The notes: generated by a model not told the origin, from the sequence alone. Numbered from the stretch's first letter, positions 19,652 through 28,273 are shown. The stretch is DNA of 40,874 nt from Extensimonas vulgaris (GCF_003337425.1 NZ_QPJU01000014.1:1-40874), one strand, 5' to 3'. A program made the numbers and translations.

Positions 19652-19684
19652 AAAAAACCGGGCGCCAAGAAACTTGGGCCCGGT
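19652..19684 (-). terminator. Orphan minus-strand intrinsic terminator
   Basis: On the minus strand ACCGGGCCCAAG-TTT-CTTGGCGCCCGGT (one bulged base) runs into TTTTTT. No minus-strand protein gene ends here: uvrD upstream of it is on the plus strand. A second hairpin CCCATG...CATGGG lies 14 bases before it (19698-19720). Confidence 0.75.
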
Positions 19685-19792
19685 GCTTGATTCTATTCCC
19701 ATGGCGGCTACCTACATGGGGTCGCGGCCAATCCCGCGCCGGCCATTGGGTCTGCGTCGCAGCCTGCCTGTGGCTTCCCACGGCCCGCTTTT

Positions 19793-19798
19793 TACAAT
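19793..19798 (+). promoter_or_regulatory. -10 element of uvrD, leaderless context
   Basis: TACAAT lies six bases before the ATG at 19805, so the transcript would begin at the start codon. The -35 (TGGCTT, 16 bases upstream) is poor and no Shine-Dalgarno is present. Confidence 0.5.
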
Positions 19799-19804
19799 GC
19801 CCTC

Positions 19805-22264
19805 ATGCTTCCACACTCTTTTGCGCCGGCCGAGCCGTCCGGCCTGGCCGATTCGCCCACCTCCGAGCCATTGCTCGCGGGCCTGAACCCCGAACAGCGC
19901 GCCGCCGTCACCTTGCCCGCGGGGCATGCATTGATTTTGGCGGGCGCGGGCTCGGGCAAGACGCGTGTGCTCACCACGCGCATTGCCTGGTTGCTGCAAA
20001 ACGGCTACGCGACGCCGGGTGGCATCCTGGCCGTGACCTTCACGAACAAGGCCGCGCGCGAGATGCTCACGCGCCTTTCGGCCATGCTGCCCGTGAACGT
20101 GCGCGGCATGTGGATAGGCACGTTCCACGGCCTGTGCAACCGCATGCTGCGCGCGCACCACAAGGCCACGGGGCTGCCGCAGACGTTTCAGATCCTCGAC
20201 ACGCAAGACCAGCTCTCGGCCATCAAGCGCCTGTGCAAGCAATACCAGATCGACGAAGAGCGCTACCCGCCCAAGCAGTTGCAGCAGTTCATAGCGAATT
20301 GCAAGGAAGAAGGCATGCGCCCGCGCGACGTGCCGCAGCACGACAGCGTGGCGCGCAAGAAGGTGGAGATCTACCAGCTCTACGAAGACCAGTGCCAGCG
20401 CGAGGGCGTGGTGGACTTTGGCGAGCTGCTGCTGCGCAGCTATGAGCTGCTGCGCGACAACGACGCCATCCGCGCGCACTACCAGCGCCGCTTTGCCTAC
20501 ATCCTCGTCGATGAGTTCCAGGACACGAACCGGCTGCAGTACGCCTGGCTCAAGCAGCTCGCTGGCGACGTGGTCGAGGGCCGCCTGCAGACGCAGGGCA
20601 GCGTGATGGCCGTCGGCGACGACGACCAGAGCATCTACGCCTTTCGCGGTGCGCGCGTGGGCAACATGCAGGACTTCGTGCGCGAATTCGACGTGCGCCA
20701 GCAGATCAAGCTCGAAGAGAACTACCGCAGCTATAGCAACATTCTCGACTCGGCGAACGCCCTGATCCGCCACAACAGCCGCCGCCTGGGCAAGGAGCTG
20801 CGCACGCAGCAAGGCCCCGGCGAGCCCGTGCGCGTCTATGAAGCTGCGAGCGACCTGGCCGAGGCGCAGTGGCTGGTCGATGAAATCCGCCAGCTGGTGA
20901 AAGATGGCATGGCGCGCCGCGAGATCGCCGTGCTGTACCGCAGCAACGCGCAAAGCCGCGTGATCGAGTCGGCGCTGTTCAACGCCGGCGTGCCGTACCG
21001 CGTCTATGGCGGTCTGCGCTTTTTCGAGCGCGCCGAAGTCAAGCACGCGCTCGCGTACCTGCGCCTCTTGGAGAACCCGCACGACGATACGAGCTTTCTG
21101 CGCGTGGTGAACTTTCCGCCGCGTGGCATAGGCGCGCGCAGCATCGAGCAGTTGCAGGACGCGGCGCGCAGCGCGGGCTGCTCGCTGCACGACGCTGTCG
21201 CCGCCGTGGCGGGCCGCGCGGGCACGCACCTGGGCGCGTTCGTGGCGCTCGTCGATGTGCTGCGCGAGCAGACGCAGGGGCTGAACCTGCGCGCCATCAT
21301 CGAGCGCATGCTCGATGCCAGCGGCCTGATCGAGCACTACCGCAGCGAAAAAGAAGGCGCAGACCGCATCGAAAACCTCGAAGAGCTGGTCAACGCCGCC
21401 GAGAGCTTCGTCATGCAGGAGGGCTTCGGGCGCGACGCCGTGGCACTGCCGCTGGACGAGCAGCGCGCCGCGCTGCGCCAAAGCCCGGCAAGCCAGGGGC
21501 TGAACCCCGACGCGCCGCGGCTCGACCTGCCGCTACCCGCCGTGGATGCGGCGGCACGCCCCGGCGCCGGGACCGCCGATGTGGATTTGGAGACGGGCGA
21601 AACCCTGTCGCCCCTCGCGGCGTTTCTGACTCACGCCGCGCTCGAGGCGGGCGACAACCAGGCGCAGGCCGGGCAGGACGCCGTGCAGCTCATGACCGTG
21701 CACGCGAGCAAGGGGCTGGAGTTCGACGCCGTGTTCATCAGCGGCATGGAAGAAGGCCTGTTTCCGCACGAAAACGCGCTCTCCAGCCAGGAAAGCCTCG
21801 AAGAAGAGCGTCGCCTGATGTACGTGGCCATCACGCGTGCGCGCCGGCGCCTGTACCTGAGCCATGCGCAGACGCGCCTGCTGCACGGCCAGACGCGCTA
21901 CAACCTGCGCAGCCGCTTTTTCGACGAACTGCCCGAGCACGCGCTCAAGTGGCTCACGCCCCGGCACCCAGGGTTTGCCTCGTTTGCTCGCACTTCAGGA
22001 GCTGTTTATGCAGGTGTATCAAGCGCTACAGACCAATTTGGCTTGAAATCCGACAGCCCGGTGAATGCGCCCCTGCCGGCGCAGAAAACGCCCCCGGCGC
22101 ATGGCCTGCGCGTGGGCACGGCAGTGTTCCACACCAAGTTCGGCGAGGGCAAGGTGCTCGCGCTCGAAGGGCAGGGCGAGGATGCGCGCGCGCAGGTGCA
22201 GTTCCCGCGCCACGGCACCAAGTGGCTCGCGCTGGCCGTGGCCAAGCTTACGGTGGTGGAGTAG
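19805..22264 (+). CDS. uvrD: DNA helicase II, UvrD/PcrA type
   Basis: A superfamily 1 3'-to-5' helicase acting in nucleotide excision and mismatch repair. The 819-residue protein has Walker A GAGSGKTR (residues 47-54), motif Ia TFTNKAAREM, Walker B ILVDEFQDTN, motif III VGDDDQSIYAFRGA, motif IV YRSNAQSRVIE, motif V TVHASKGLEFDAVF and motif VI YVAITRARRRLYL. It ends with a Tudor-like C-terminal domain (AVFHTKFGEGKVLALEGQGE onward) that in relatives contacts RNA polymerase. It is longer than E. coli UvrD (about 720 residues). Part of the extra length, near residues 731-748, is encoded by an interspersed repeat at 21994-22048. The likely start gives a leaderless message. An MFS gene begins four bases after its stop. 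Confidence 0.95.
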   Translation: MLPHSFAPAEPSGLADSPTSEPLLAGLNPEQRAAVTLPAGHALILAGAGSGKTRVLTTRIAWLLQNGYATPGGILAVTFTNKAAREMLTRLSAMLPVNVRGMWIGTFHGLCNRMLRAHHKATGLPQTFQILDTQDQLSAIKRLCKQYQIDEERYPPKQLQQFIANCKEEGMRPRDVPQHDSVARKKVEIYQLYEDQCQREGVVDFGELLLRSYELLRDNDAIRAHYQRRFAYILVDEFQDTNRLQYAWLKQLAGDVVEGRLQTQGSVMAVGDDDQSIYAFRGARVGNMQDFVREFDVRQQIKLEENYRSYSNILDSANALIRHNSRRLGKELRTQQGPGEPVRVYEAASDLAEAQWLVDEIRQLVKDGMARREIAVLYRSNAQSRVIESALFNAGVPYRVYGGLRFFERAEVKHALAYLRLLENPHDDTSFLRVVNFPPRGIGARSIEQLQDAARSAGCSLHDAVAAVAGRAGTHLGAFVALVDVLREQTQGLNLRAIIERMLDASGLIEHYRSEKEGADRIENLEELVNAAESFVMQEGFGRDAVALPLDEQRAALRQSPASQGLNPDAPRLDLPLPAVDAAARPGAGTADVDLETGETLSPLAAFLTHAALEAGDNQAQAGQDAVQLMTVHASKGLEFDAVFISGMEEGLFPHENALSSQESLEEERRLMYVAITRARRRLYLSHAQTRLLHGQTRYNLRSRFFDELPEHALKWLTPRHPGFASFARTSGAVYAGVSSATDQFGLKSDSPVNAPLPAQKTPPAHGLRVGTAVFHTKFGEGKVLALEGQGEDARAQVQFPRHGTKWLALAVAKLTVVE
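21994..22048 (-). repeat. Interspersed GCGCTTGAT repeat inside uvrD, copy 5
   Basis: On the minus strand it reads GGTCTGTAGCGCTTGATACA then CCTGCATAAACAGCTCCTGA, very close to the intergenic copy 6 at 34503. It is in frame in uvrD and encodes about TSGAVYAGVSSATDQFGLK, in the linker between the helicase core and the Tudor-like domain. Confidence 0.75.
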
Positions 22265-22268
22265 TGCG

Positions 22269-23720
22269 ATGAAGCCGACCGATCCAGGCGCAGCAGCGGC
22301 GCCCGAGACTTCGACGCCGAGCCCCGCCGCGCCGCGCTTTCTGCTCTGGCTCGTCGCGGTGGGCTTTTTCATGCAGACGCTGGATTCGACCATCGTCAAC
22401 ACCGCGCTGCCCGCCATGGCCGCGAGCCTGCACGAGAGCCCGCTGCGCATGCAGTCGGTGGTGGTGGCGTATTCGCTCACCATGGCCACGCTGATCCCGG
22501 CCACGGGTTGGCTTGCGGACCGCTTCGGCACGCAGCGCATCTTTTTGCTCGCCATCGTGCTGTTCACGCTGGGCTCGGCGGCTTGCGCTGCTTCGGTGAG
22601 CCTCACGCAACTCAGCGCGGCGCGCGTCTTGCAGGGCATCGGCGGGGCCATGCTGCTGCCCGTGGGGCGGCTTGCGGTGTTGCGGCATTTTCCGCGCGAG
22701 CGCTTTCTCGAGGCGATGAGCTTCGTCGCCATCCCCGGCCTCGTGGGGCCGCTGATCGGCCCGACGCTCGGCGGCTGGCTCGTGGAGTGGCTGTCGTGGC
22801 ACTGGATTTTCCTCATCAACCTGCCCGTGGGCGTGCTCGGCGCGCTCGCCACGCTGCGCTTCATGCCTAACCTGCGCAGCCCGCAGCGCAGCGGCTTCGA
22901 TTTTTCGGGCTACCTGATGCTGATGGTGGCGATGCTCGCGATCTCGCTCTCGCTCGATGGCATGGGCGGGCTGGGCTTTCAGCATGCCACCGTGGTGGTG
23001 CTGCTGCTGCTCGGGCTCGCGGCGCTCGTGATGTATTGGCTCTATGCGTTGCGCACGCCCGCGCCCCTGTTTTCGCCGCGGCTTTTCGAGACCGAGAGCT
23101 TTCGCGTCGGGCTGCTCGGCAACCTGTTCACGCGCATAGGCTCGGGCGCCATGCCCTACATGATTCCGCTGCAAATGCAGCTCAACATGGGCTACAGCCC
23201 CGCGCAGGCGGGCATGCTGATGCTGCCCATGGCGCTCGCGGGCATGGGCATGAAACGCGTCGTCACGCAGGTGATCCTGCACTTTGGCTACCGCCGCACG
23301 CTGATCGGCAACACGGTCTTGCTGGGCGCGGTGATCGCGACGTTCGCGCTCATGACGCGCGAGGAGCCGCTGTGGCTGCGCATCCTGCAGATGGCGCTGT
23401 TCGGCGCCGTCAATTCGATGCAGTTCACGGCCATGAACACGGTCACGCTGCGCGACCTCGACGCGGCGCGTGCGAGCAGCGGCAACAGCATGCTGTCCAT
23501 GGTGCAGATGCTGGGCATGAGCCTGGGCGTGACCTGCGGCGCTGCCTTGCTCGGGGCGTTCACGCAGTGGCTGGGCACGCAGGGCGCGGCGCACTCGCTG
23601 GGCGCGTTTCGCGCGTCGTTTGTGGCGATCGGCGCGATCACGATGGCCTCGGCGGGGATTTTCTGGCAGCTCGTCGCAGCCGACGCAGTGCCAGCGAACA
23701 ACGAAAAAGCCCAGCCTTGA
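22269..23720 (+). CDS. MFS multidrug exporter, DHA2 (EmrB/MdtD-like)
   Basis: The 483-residue inner-membrane protein is a 14-helix drug:proton antiporter of the major facilitator superfamily. It has motif D/C-like signatures in the first helices (FMQTLDSTIVNTALPAMA), motif A GWLADRFGTQRIFLLAI, motif B SAARVLQGIGGAMLLPVGRL, and motif C around IPGLVGPLIGPTLGGWLVEW. The family exports hydrophobic toxic compounds; the substrate is not predictable. There is no membrane-fusion partner gene alongside, so it resembles MdtD-type single-component exporters. The ATG at 22269 follows the uvrD stop by four bases, so it is probably co-transcribed with uvrD. Its last codons contain one arm of the terminator shared with phoX. 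Confidence 0.9.
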   Translation: MKPTDPGAAAAPETSTPSPAAPRFLLWLVAVGFFMQTLDSTIVNTALPAMAASLHESPLRMQSVVVAYSLTMATLIPATGWLADRFGTQRIFLLAIVLFTLGSAACAASVSLTQLSAARVLQGIGGAMLLPVGRLAVLRHFPRERFLEAMSFVAIPGLVGPLIGPTLGGWLVEWLSWHWIFLINLPVGVLGALATLRFMPNLRSPQRSGFDFSGYLMLMVAMLAISLSLDGMGGLGFQHATVVVLLLLGLAALVMYWLYALRTPAPLFSPRLFETESFRVGLLGNLFTRIGSGAMPYMIPLQMQLNMGYSPAQAGMLMLPMALAGMGMKRVVTQVILHFGYRRTLIGNTVLLGAVIATFALMTREEPLWLRILQMALFGAVNSMQFTAMNTVTLRDLDAARASSGNSMLSMVQMLGMSLGVTCGAALLGAFTQWLGTQGAAHSLGAFRASFVAIGAITMASAGIFWQLVAADAVPANNEKAQP

Positions 23721-23730
23721 GCTGGGCTTT
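23704..23730 (-). terminator. Terminator between convergent MFS and phoX genes
   Basis: A perfect 10-bp stem AAAGCCCAGC/GCTGGGCTTT encloses the MFS stop codon in its loop. The T run (TTTTT) is on the minus strand, so it mainly ends the phoX transcript, 49 bases past that stop codon; it may also act on the plus strand. Confidence 0.85.
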
Positions 23731-23778
23731 GGGGGTCGTTGGCGGCGGGCCAAGCCGAGCCGCCTGCTGATGCTTCGC

Positions 23779-25734
23779 TTACCAGTGCAGCTTGGGCTGC
23801 GTCGGCGTGGCCGTGAGGTAGCCCACGGCGGCGCCGTAGCGGTCTTTGTAGTTCGCACGGATCAGCGGATCGAGCACGGGCTTGACCACGTCGTGCAGCG
23901 GCGACTCCCAGTCGCCCGGATGCTGGAAGTTGCTCATGATGTACGTCCAGCCGTTGATTTCATCGACCGCTTGCAGGCCCGTGGATTCGGCGCCCGAGGG
24001 GGTGGACAGCACGCGGCTGAGCTGCTTGGTGTCCACGTTGTAGGCCCACAGGAAGTTGTTCACGTGCATGCCGCTGTCTTCGCCGATGAACAGCGTGCGC
24101 ATTTTTTCCGAGAACTTCAGGTTGTCTGGCATGCTGATCTTGTCGGCGTTGGCGGTGTTGCCCAGGGCGTCGGGCGTGGTCAGGTCTTCACCGAGCAGCG
24201 GCGCGATGAATTGCGAGCTGGTCGGCACCCAGTCGCTGTGGATGGCGGCGCCGGCGCTGTCCTTCTGGCCGCCGGTCATGGTGTGCTCGAGCACGCCGCC
24301 TGCGTTGATCGCGGCGGGGAAGTTCACGTTCAGCGCCGGGACGTTGCCTGACTTGCCGCTGACCATGGAATCCTTGATGGCCGAAATGGCCGAGTAGGCT
24401 TTCTTGTCCTTCACGTTGACGGTCGTGCCTTCCATCTTGGTAAAGGCCGTGCTGGCGCCCTTGAGCGCGGCGTAGCGGTGCGTTTCTAGGAAGGCGGCAG
24501 CCTTTTCCTGCCCCGGCTTGACCTTGACCCAGAGTGTCTTCTTGTTCAGCACGATCTTGGTGTAGCTGGCGTCGCCAGGGTCGGTGGTGAGCGATTCCAT
24601 GATGTCGCTCGCCTTGATGCCGCCATCGACCAGCGCCTTGACCTCGGCGCTGCTCGCGTGGCCCAGGTTGATCCAGCTGATGGCGGCGGACGTGGTGGCG
24701 TTGAGCACGCTGGTGTATTTGGCCGCGTACAGCGTGCCGGCAGAGAGGTCTTTTTCCTTGTCGGCGACGAACATGAACAGCGCGCCGTTGGTCGCGTCGT
24801 CACCCATGAGTACCGTGCGGTTGTCGGGCATGACCTGGATCAGCTCGTGCGAGATGCGGCCCAGGCAGTAGTGCTTTTGGATGCTGCCCGTGCCGTCGGG
24901 GTTCACCGTGACTTCGGGCAGGTGGCCGTAGTCGTAGGGGTTGGCCTTGGCGGGGTCGCCGTACAGGTTCTGGCTGAAGCCTTTGAGCGTCGCCAGTGGC
25001 TGGCCGAGCGCGCCTTGGTCGAAGGCGTCGGGCTCGTACTCTTCGCTCGAGAGGTGCGTGCCCCAGGGCGAGAGGCTCGCGCCGCAGGTGATCCACAGGC
25101 CCTTGACGCCCGAAGTGTCGACGTTGTGGTACTTGACCAGGCTGAGCTTGCCCGTGTTCGGGTCTTGGTCGAGCGTGAGCACGGCGATCGGCGAAGGCAG
25201 CATGCCGTACATGCTGTCGCCCTTGAGGTTGCGCGTGGTGTATTCAAACTGCACCACGGCAAACACCGGCTTGCCCTTGACGCCATCGACCTTGGCATTG
25301 GGCACCGTGAGCAGCGACATGCCGTCGGGGCAGTCGGAGAAGAACTGGCGCGGCGTGCTGCCCGTCGTGTCCATGATGGGCTGGTTGTGGATGTCGTAGT
25401 AGCCGCCGGCCACAATGGTGCCGCCCTTGCCGTCAGGCACCAGGTCGCCCGTGATGAAAAAGGGCTGGTAGCCGAGGGTGTAGCTGCGTGTGGTCTGGTC
25501 GCTGAACTTGACCTGCAAGGTCGAGTCCACGGTGGTCGTGGCCATCGCGGCAGCATTGGCCAGCGTGGGCGCGGGCATCGAGGTGAACGCGGCCGAGACA
25601 TAGCTCGGATCGTCATCGCCACCGCCGCAGCCGGAGAGCAGCGAAGCCATGGCGCCCGAGCCCAGCGGCAACAAAGGAGCGCCAGCGAGAACTTGCAACG
25701 CCTTGCGGCGCGAGGGAAGAGGATGTGCAGACAT
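23779..25734 (-). CDS. phoX: PhoX-family alkaline phosphatase (DUF839)
   Basis: PhoX enzymes are calcium/iron-dependent phosphatases that release phosphate from organic esters outside the cytoplasm under phosphate starvation. The 651-residue protein starts MSAHPLPSRRKALQVLAGAP, with an SRRKAL twin-arginine motif and a following LLSGC lipobox-like site, so Tat export, possibly with lipid anchoring, is expected. DUF839 blocks include CGASLSPWGTHLSSEEYEPD, YDYGHLPEVTVNPDG, LGRISHELIQVMPDN and GDDATNGALFMFVADKEKDL. The ATG at 25734 was chosen over a TTG six codons upstream. A Pho box with a correctly spaced -10 lies 60-93 bases upstream, which strongly supports the PhoB regulon. A bidirectional-looking terminator follows. 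Confidence 0.92.
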   Translation of the reverse strand: MSAHPLPSRRKALQVLAGAPLLPLGSGAMASLLSGCGGGDDDPSYVSAAFTSMPAPTLANAAAMATTTVDSTLQVKFSDQTTRSYTLGYQPFFITGDLVPDGKGGTIVAGGYYDIHNQPIMDTTGSTPRQFFSDCPDGMSLLTVPNAKVDGVKGKPVFAVVQFEYTTRNLKGDSMYGMLPSPIAVLTLDQDPNTGKLSLVKYHNVDTSGVKGLWITCGASLSPWGTHLSSEEYEPDAFDQGALGQPLATLKGFSQNLYGDPAKANPYDYGHLPEVTVNPDGTGSIQKHYCLGRISHELIQVMPDNRTVLMGDDATNGALFMFVADKEKDLSAGTLYAAKYTSVLNATTSAAISWINLGHASSAEVKALVDGGIKASDIMESLTTDPGDASYTKIVLNKKTLWVKVKPGQEKAAAFLETHRYAALKGASTAFTKMEGTTVNVKDKKAYSAISAIKDSMVSGKSGNVPALNVNFPAAINAGGVLEHTMTGGQKDSAGAAIHSDWVPTSSQFIAPLLGEDLTTPDALGNTANADKISMPDNLKFSEKMRTLFIGEDSGMHVNNFLWAYNVDTKQLSRVLSTPSGAESTGLQAVDEINGWTYIMSNFQHPGDWESPLHDVVKPVLDPLIRANYKDRYGAAVGYLTATPTQPKLHW

Positions 25735-25793
25735 GTCGGGTTGTGCTCGCAAAAAGAAAGCTGGAAACGACCGGGTGCCGTTTCCTGCGCGCG

Positions 25794-25827
25794 ATGCTAG
25801 AAACCCGATATGACAGGAATTTGAAAG
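25794..25827 (-). promoter_or_regulatory. Pho box and -10 of phoX
   Basis: On the minus strand CTTTCAA-ATTC-CTGTCAT (25827-25810) matches the PhoB box layout of two 7-mers 11 bases apart with an AT-rich spacer; the second half is exact and 12 of 14 half-site bases agree. Exactly 10 bases later comes TAGCAT (25799-25794), the -10 position typical of PhoB-activated promoters that lack a -35. The transcript leader would be about 50 bases. Confidence 0.82.
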
Positions 25828-25843
25828 CGAAAGCGTTGTGAGC

Positions 25844-26644
25844 CTACCCCTGCAACGATGCCACCGCGCTGTCGGGCGGCTCGAAGCAGTCGCGGAAGGT
25901 GAACACCACCGAGGTGAAGAACATGGCCGCGAGCAGCATGGCCGCGGCCATCATGATGCCCGCTGCAAAGCCGGCGCCGAGCACGCCCGCGAGCAGCCCC
26001 GTGGCGAGCGCCACAACCAGTCCCGTGAGTGCAAACACGGCCATCCAGGCGAACCCGAACACGGTAAAGGCCCAGAAATTGCGCACGCAGGCCACGATGC
26101 TGAAAAACAGCGCCTTGACGGGTGGCACCCTGTGCCAATAGACGAGCCCAGGCGCATGCCAAAACAAGAGCGAAAGCGGCAGGTACAGCGCCATCGCAAG
26201 CCACATCGCGGCCTGAAACGATGGGTCTTCGGCGAGCTCGCGCGACAGTGGCGCATTGCCCAGATACACCTTGGCAAACTGGCCGCCATCGACCAGGGCC
26301 GAGAGCGCGATCACCCCGAGAAAGCCGACGGCGTAGAGCGCGCCCAGCACGAGCATGTGGCGCAGCTGCTCGCGCCCTGCGCGGAACGCCGCGAGCAGCA
26401 CCGTGGGCGTGGGAAAGTGCCCCTGCATGGCTTCGGCGGCGGCGACCATCATCGCCAGCGTGGCCGAGGGCAGCAGCGCCAGCGCGAGCGCCGGCCCGAT
26501 CAGCGGCACCATGGTGGCGATGGACATGGCCGCCATGGCCATGAAGAACAGCGCGGCGAGCGCCATCGGCTGGCGCCAAAAAGCCCGGATGCCGAGGCGC
26601 ACCCATTGCAGGCCGGTGCGAGCGGGAACGAGGTGGAGTTTCAT
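25844..26644 (-). CDS. BPSS1780-family membrane protein
   Basis: The 266-residue protein has about six strongly hydrophobic segments, beginning after MKLHLVPARTGLQWVRLGIR. The opening V-P-A-R-x-G-x-x-W-x-x-x-G, followed by a membrane helix after FWRQPMALAALF, is the hallmark of the BPSS1780/DUF2189-like family of Burkholderiales. These proteins have no known function. The gene stands alone between phoX, whose promoter starts just past its stop codon, and thrB. No clear Shine-Dalgarno precedes the ATG; the alternative longer frame adds non-conserved sequence. Confidence 0.8.
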   Translation of the reverse strand: MKLHLVPARTGLQWVRLGIRAFWRQPMALAALFFMAMAAMSIATMVPLIGPALALALLPSATLAMMVAAAEAMQGHFPTPTVLLAAFRAGREQLRHMLVLGALYAVGFLGVIALSALVDGGQFAKVYLGNAPLSRELAEDPSFQAAMWLAMALYLPLSLLFWHAPGLVYWHRVPPVKALFFSIVACVRNFWAFTVFGFAWMAVFALTGLVVALATGLLAGVLGAGFAAGIMMAAAMLLAAMFFTSVVFTFRDCFEPPDSAVASLQG

Positions 26645-26756
26645 GCAAAAAGGGACAACATGGCGTTGCGGAGTGCACACGCGCGATGCAAAGGAATGTA
26701 GCAGTCTTGGCCGCGAACGCGATGACGCCGTGGCATTGCTCCCTTCGACGGGGCGG

Positions 26757-27707
26757 TCAAAGTTGCAGCGGATGCGCGATGCGCTCGCGCAGCACGCGCT
26801 CGAAGTGGGTGGGGTCGTGCGGCGCGAGCAATGCAGCCTCGCGCGGCAGGTAAAAGTCCCACAGGCGCGAGATCCAAAAGCGCAGCGCGCCTGCGCGCAG
26901 CATCGCGGGCAGCAGGGCGCGCTCGGTGTCGGTGAGCTTGCGCTCGGCCTCGTAGGCGCCAAGCAGCGCCTGCGCGCGTGCCGGGTGGTGCGCGCCCGTG
27001 GCCCAATCGATACACCAGTCGTTCAGGCACACGGCCAGGTCGAACAGCCAGGTATCGACGCCCGCAAAGTAAAAGTCGAAGCAGCCGGTGAGCTTTTCGC
27101 CCTCGAACAGCACGTTGTCGCGGAACAGGTCGGCGTGCACGGGCCCGCGCGGCAGTGCAGCGTAATCGGCCGTGGCGGCGACGGCGTTCTGGTAGGCGAG
27201 TTCGGAGCGCAGCAAATCGGCCTGCTGCGGCCCGAGGTAGGGCAGCACCAGGGGAGCGGTCTCGTTCCACCAGGCGAGGCCGCGCAGATTGGGCTGGTGG
27301 CGATCGAAGCTGCGCCCCACGAGGTGCAGGCGCGCGAGCGTCTGGCCCATGGCCGCGCAGTGCTGCGGGCCGGGCGCGAGCTGGCTCTTGCCGGGCAGCC
27401 TGTTGACGAGGGCCGCGGGCTTGCCGCACACGCTGTGCACGATGTTGCCTTGCGCGTCGGCACGCGGGTTGGGCACGGGCAGGCCACCTTGCGCGAGGTG
27501 CTGCATTAGGTACAGGTAAAAAGGCAGCTGCTCTGGCCGCAGGCGCTCGAACAGCGTGAGCACGAATTCGCCCGCGCTGCAGGTGACGAAGTAGTTGGTG
27601 TTTTCTATACCGCCGACGATGCCTTGCAACGCCAGCAATTCGCCGAGCTGCAGACGTTGTAGCAGTGCGCGCGCCTCCTCGGGCGGGACTTCGGTGAAAA
27701 CGGCCAT
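26757..27707 (-). CDS. thrB: Homoserine kinase (ThrB, aminoglycoside phosphotransferase fold)
   Basis: This enzyme phosphorylates homoserine on the way to threonine. The 316-residue protein belongs to the protein-kinase/APH-fold ThrB type found in many proteobacteria, not to the GHMK type of E. coli. It begins MAVFTEVPPEEARALLQRL, has the phosphate-loop-like GGIENTNYFV and lysine/glutamate region FVLTLFERL, and the catalytic loop GPVHADLFRDNVLFEG followed by CFDFYFAGVDTWLFDLA, the metal-binding DFY. The ATG at 27707 (family start) was chosen over one 16 codons upstream. A DUF2782 gene lies about 100 bases upstream on the same strand, and polA is divergent beyond it, a neighbourhood common in Comamonadaceae. 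Confidence 0.92.
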   Translation of the reverse strand: MAVFTEVPPEEARALLQRLQLGELLALQGIVGGIENTNYFVTCSAGEFVLTLFERLRPEQLPFYLYLMQHLAQGGLPVPNPRADAQGNIVHSVCGKPAALVNRLPGKSQLAPGPQHCAAMGQTLARLHLVGRSFDRHQPNLRGLAWWNETAPLVLPYLGPQQADLLRSELAYQNAVAATADYAALPRGPVHADLFRDNVLFEGEKLTGCFDFYFAGVDTWLFDLAVCLNDWCIDWATGAHHPARAQALLGAYEAERKLTDTERALLPAMLRAGALRFWISRLWDFYLPREAALLAPHDPTHFERVLRERIAHPLQL

Positions 27708-27811
27708 CGGGAAAAGGAAGAATCGGTAAGGCGTCTGGGCGTCAGGCAGTGGCAAGGCGGCCCCGGTGCGCGAGGGGCGCGGCCCCCGGCTGCGGCTTCA
27801 GGCGGGAGGCT

Positions 27812-28192
27812 TCAGAACTTCTTGATGTTCCACACGGGCGGCGCGGTGTTGACCTGCGAATCGTTGCCGGTGCCAGCCTGGCCGCGTGTGACGTCGGGTG
27901 GTTTGACTTCGTACTCGGGCGCGTTGCCGGTTTTGGGCTGCACGGTGATGCGCTTGGTCTGCCCGCCCACGCGCAATTCTTCGATGCGGCTGCCCGCGTC
28001 TTCGACCTTGATGTGCTCAATGCGCTGATTGATGCGGCCTGCGGCGCGTTGCTCGGCTCTGCTGGGCTGGCTGCTGGCCTCGATGGGTGGGGCGGAAGTG
28101 GCCGCAGGCGCTGGCTTGGCGTCCTGGGCGAAAACGCTGGTGCCCAGGCCCAGCAAGGCGAAAAAGCAGGCAAAAAGGGGTGTGGCGCGCAT
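27812..28192 (-). CDS. DUF2782 family small exported protein
   Basis: The 126-residue product starts with a signal peptide (MRATPLFACFFALLGLGTSV, cleavage after FAQ or nearby). A Pro/Ala-rich stretch follows, then the conserved part with EHIKVEDAGSRIEELRVGGQ and EYEVKPPD, ending PPVWNIKKF. DUF2782 proteins are predicted periplasmic, of unknown function, and are habitually found between polA and thrB in betaproteobacteria. A TACAAT -10 lies ten bases before the ATG (28203-28208 on the minus strand), so the leader is only a few bases long. It is divergent from polA with an 81-base shared region. Confidence 0.82.
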   Translation of the reverse strand: MRATPLFACFFALLGLGTSVFAQDAKPAPAATSAPPIEASSQPSRAEQRAAGRINQRIEHIKVEDAGSRIEELRVGGQTKRITVQPKTGNAPEYEVKPPDVTRGQAGTGNDSQVNTAPPVWNIKKF

Positions 28193-28237
28193 GATGCACA
28201 CGATTGTAGAGTGTGTCTCATCCCATCCGGGCGGATT

Positions 28238-28266
28238 TTGCTGCGCGCTTGCGCACCGGGCACAAT
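28238..28266 (+). promoter_or_regulatory. polA promoter, leaderless context
   Basis: TTGCTG (28238-28243) and CACAAT (28261-28266) are 17 bases apart. The -10 is seven bases before the ATG at 28274, so transcription should start at the start codon; there is no Shine-Dalgarno. Confidence 0.5.
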
Positions 28267-28273
28267 CGCCGCG

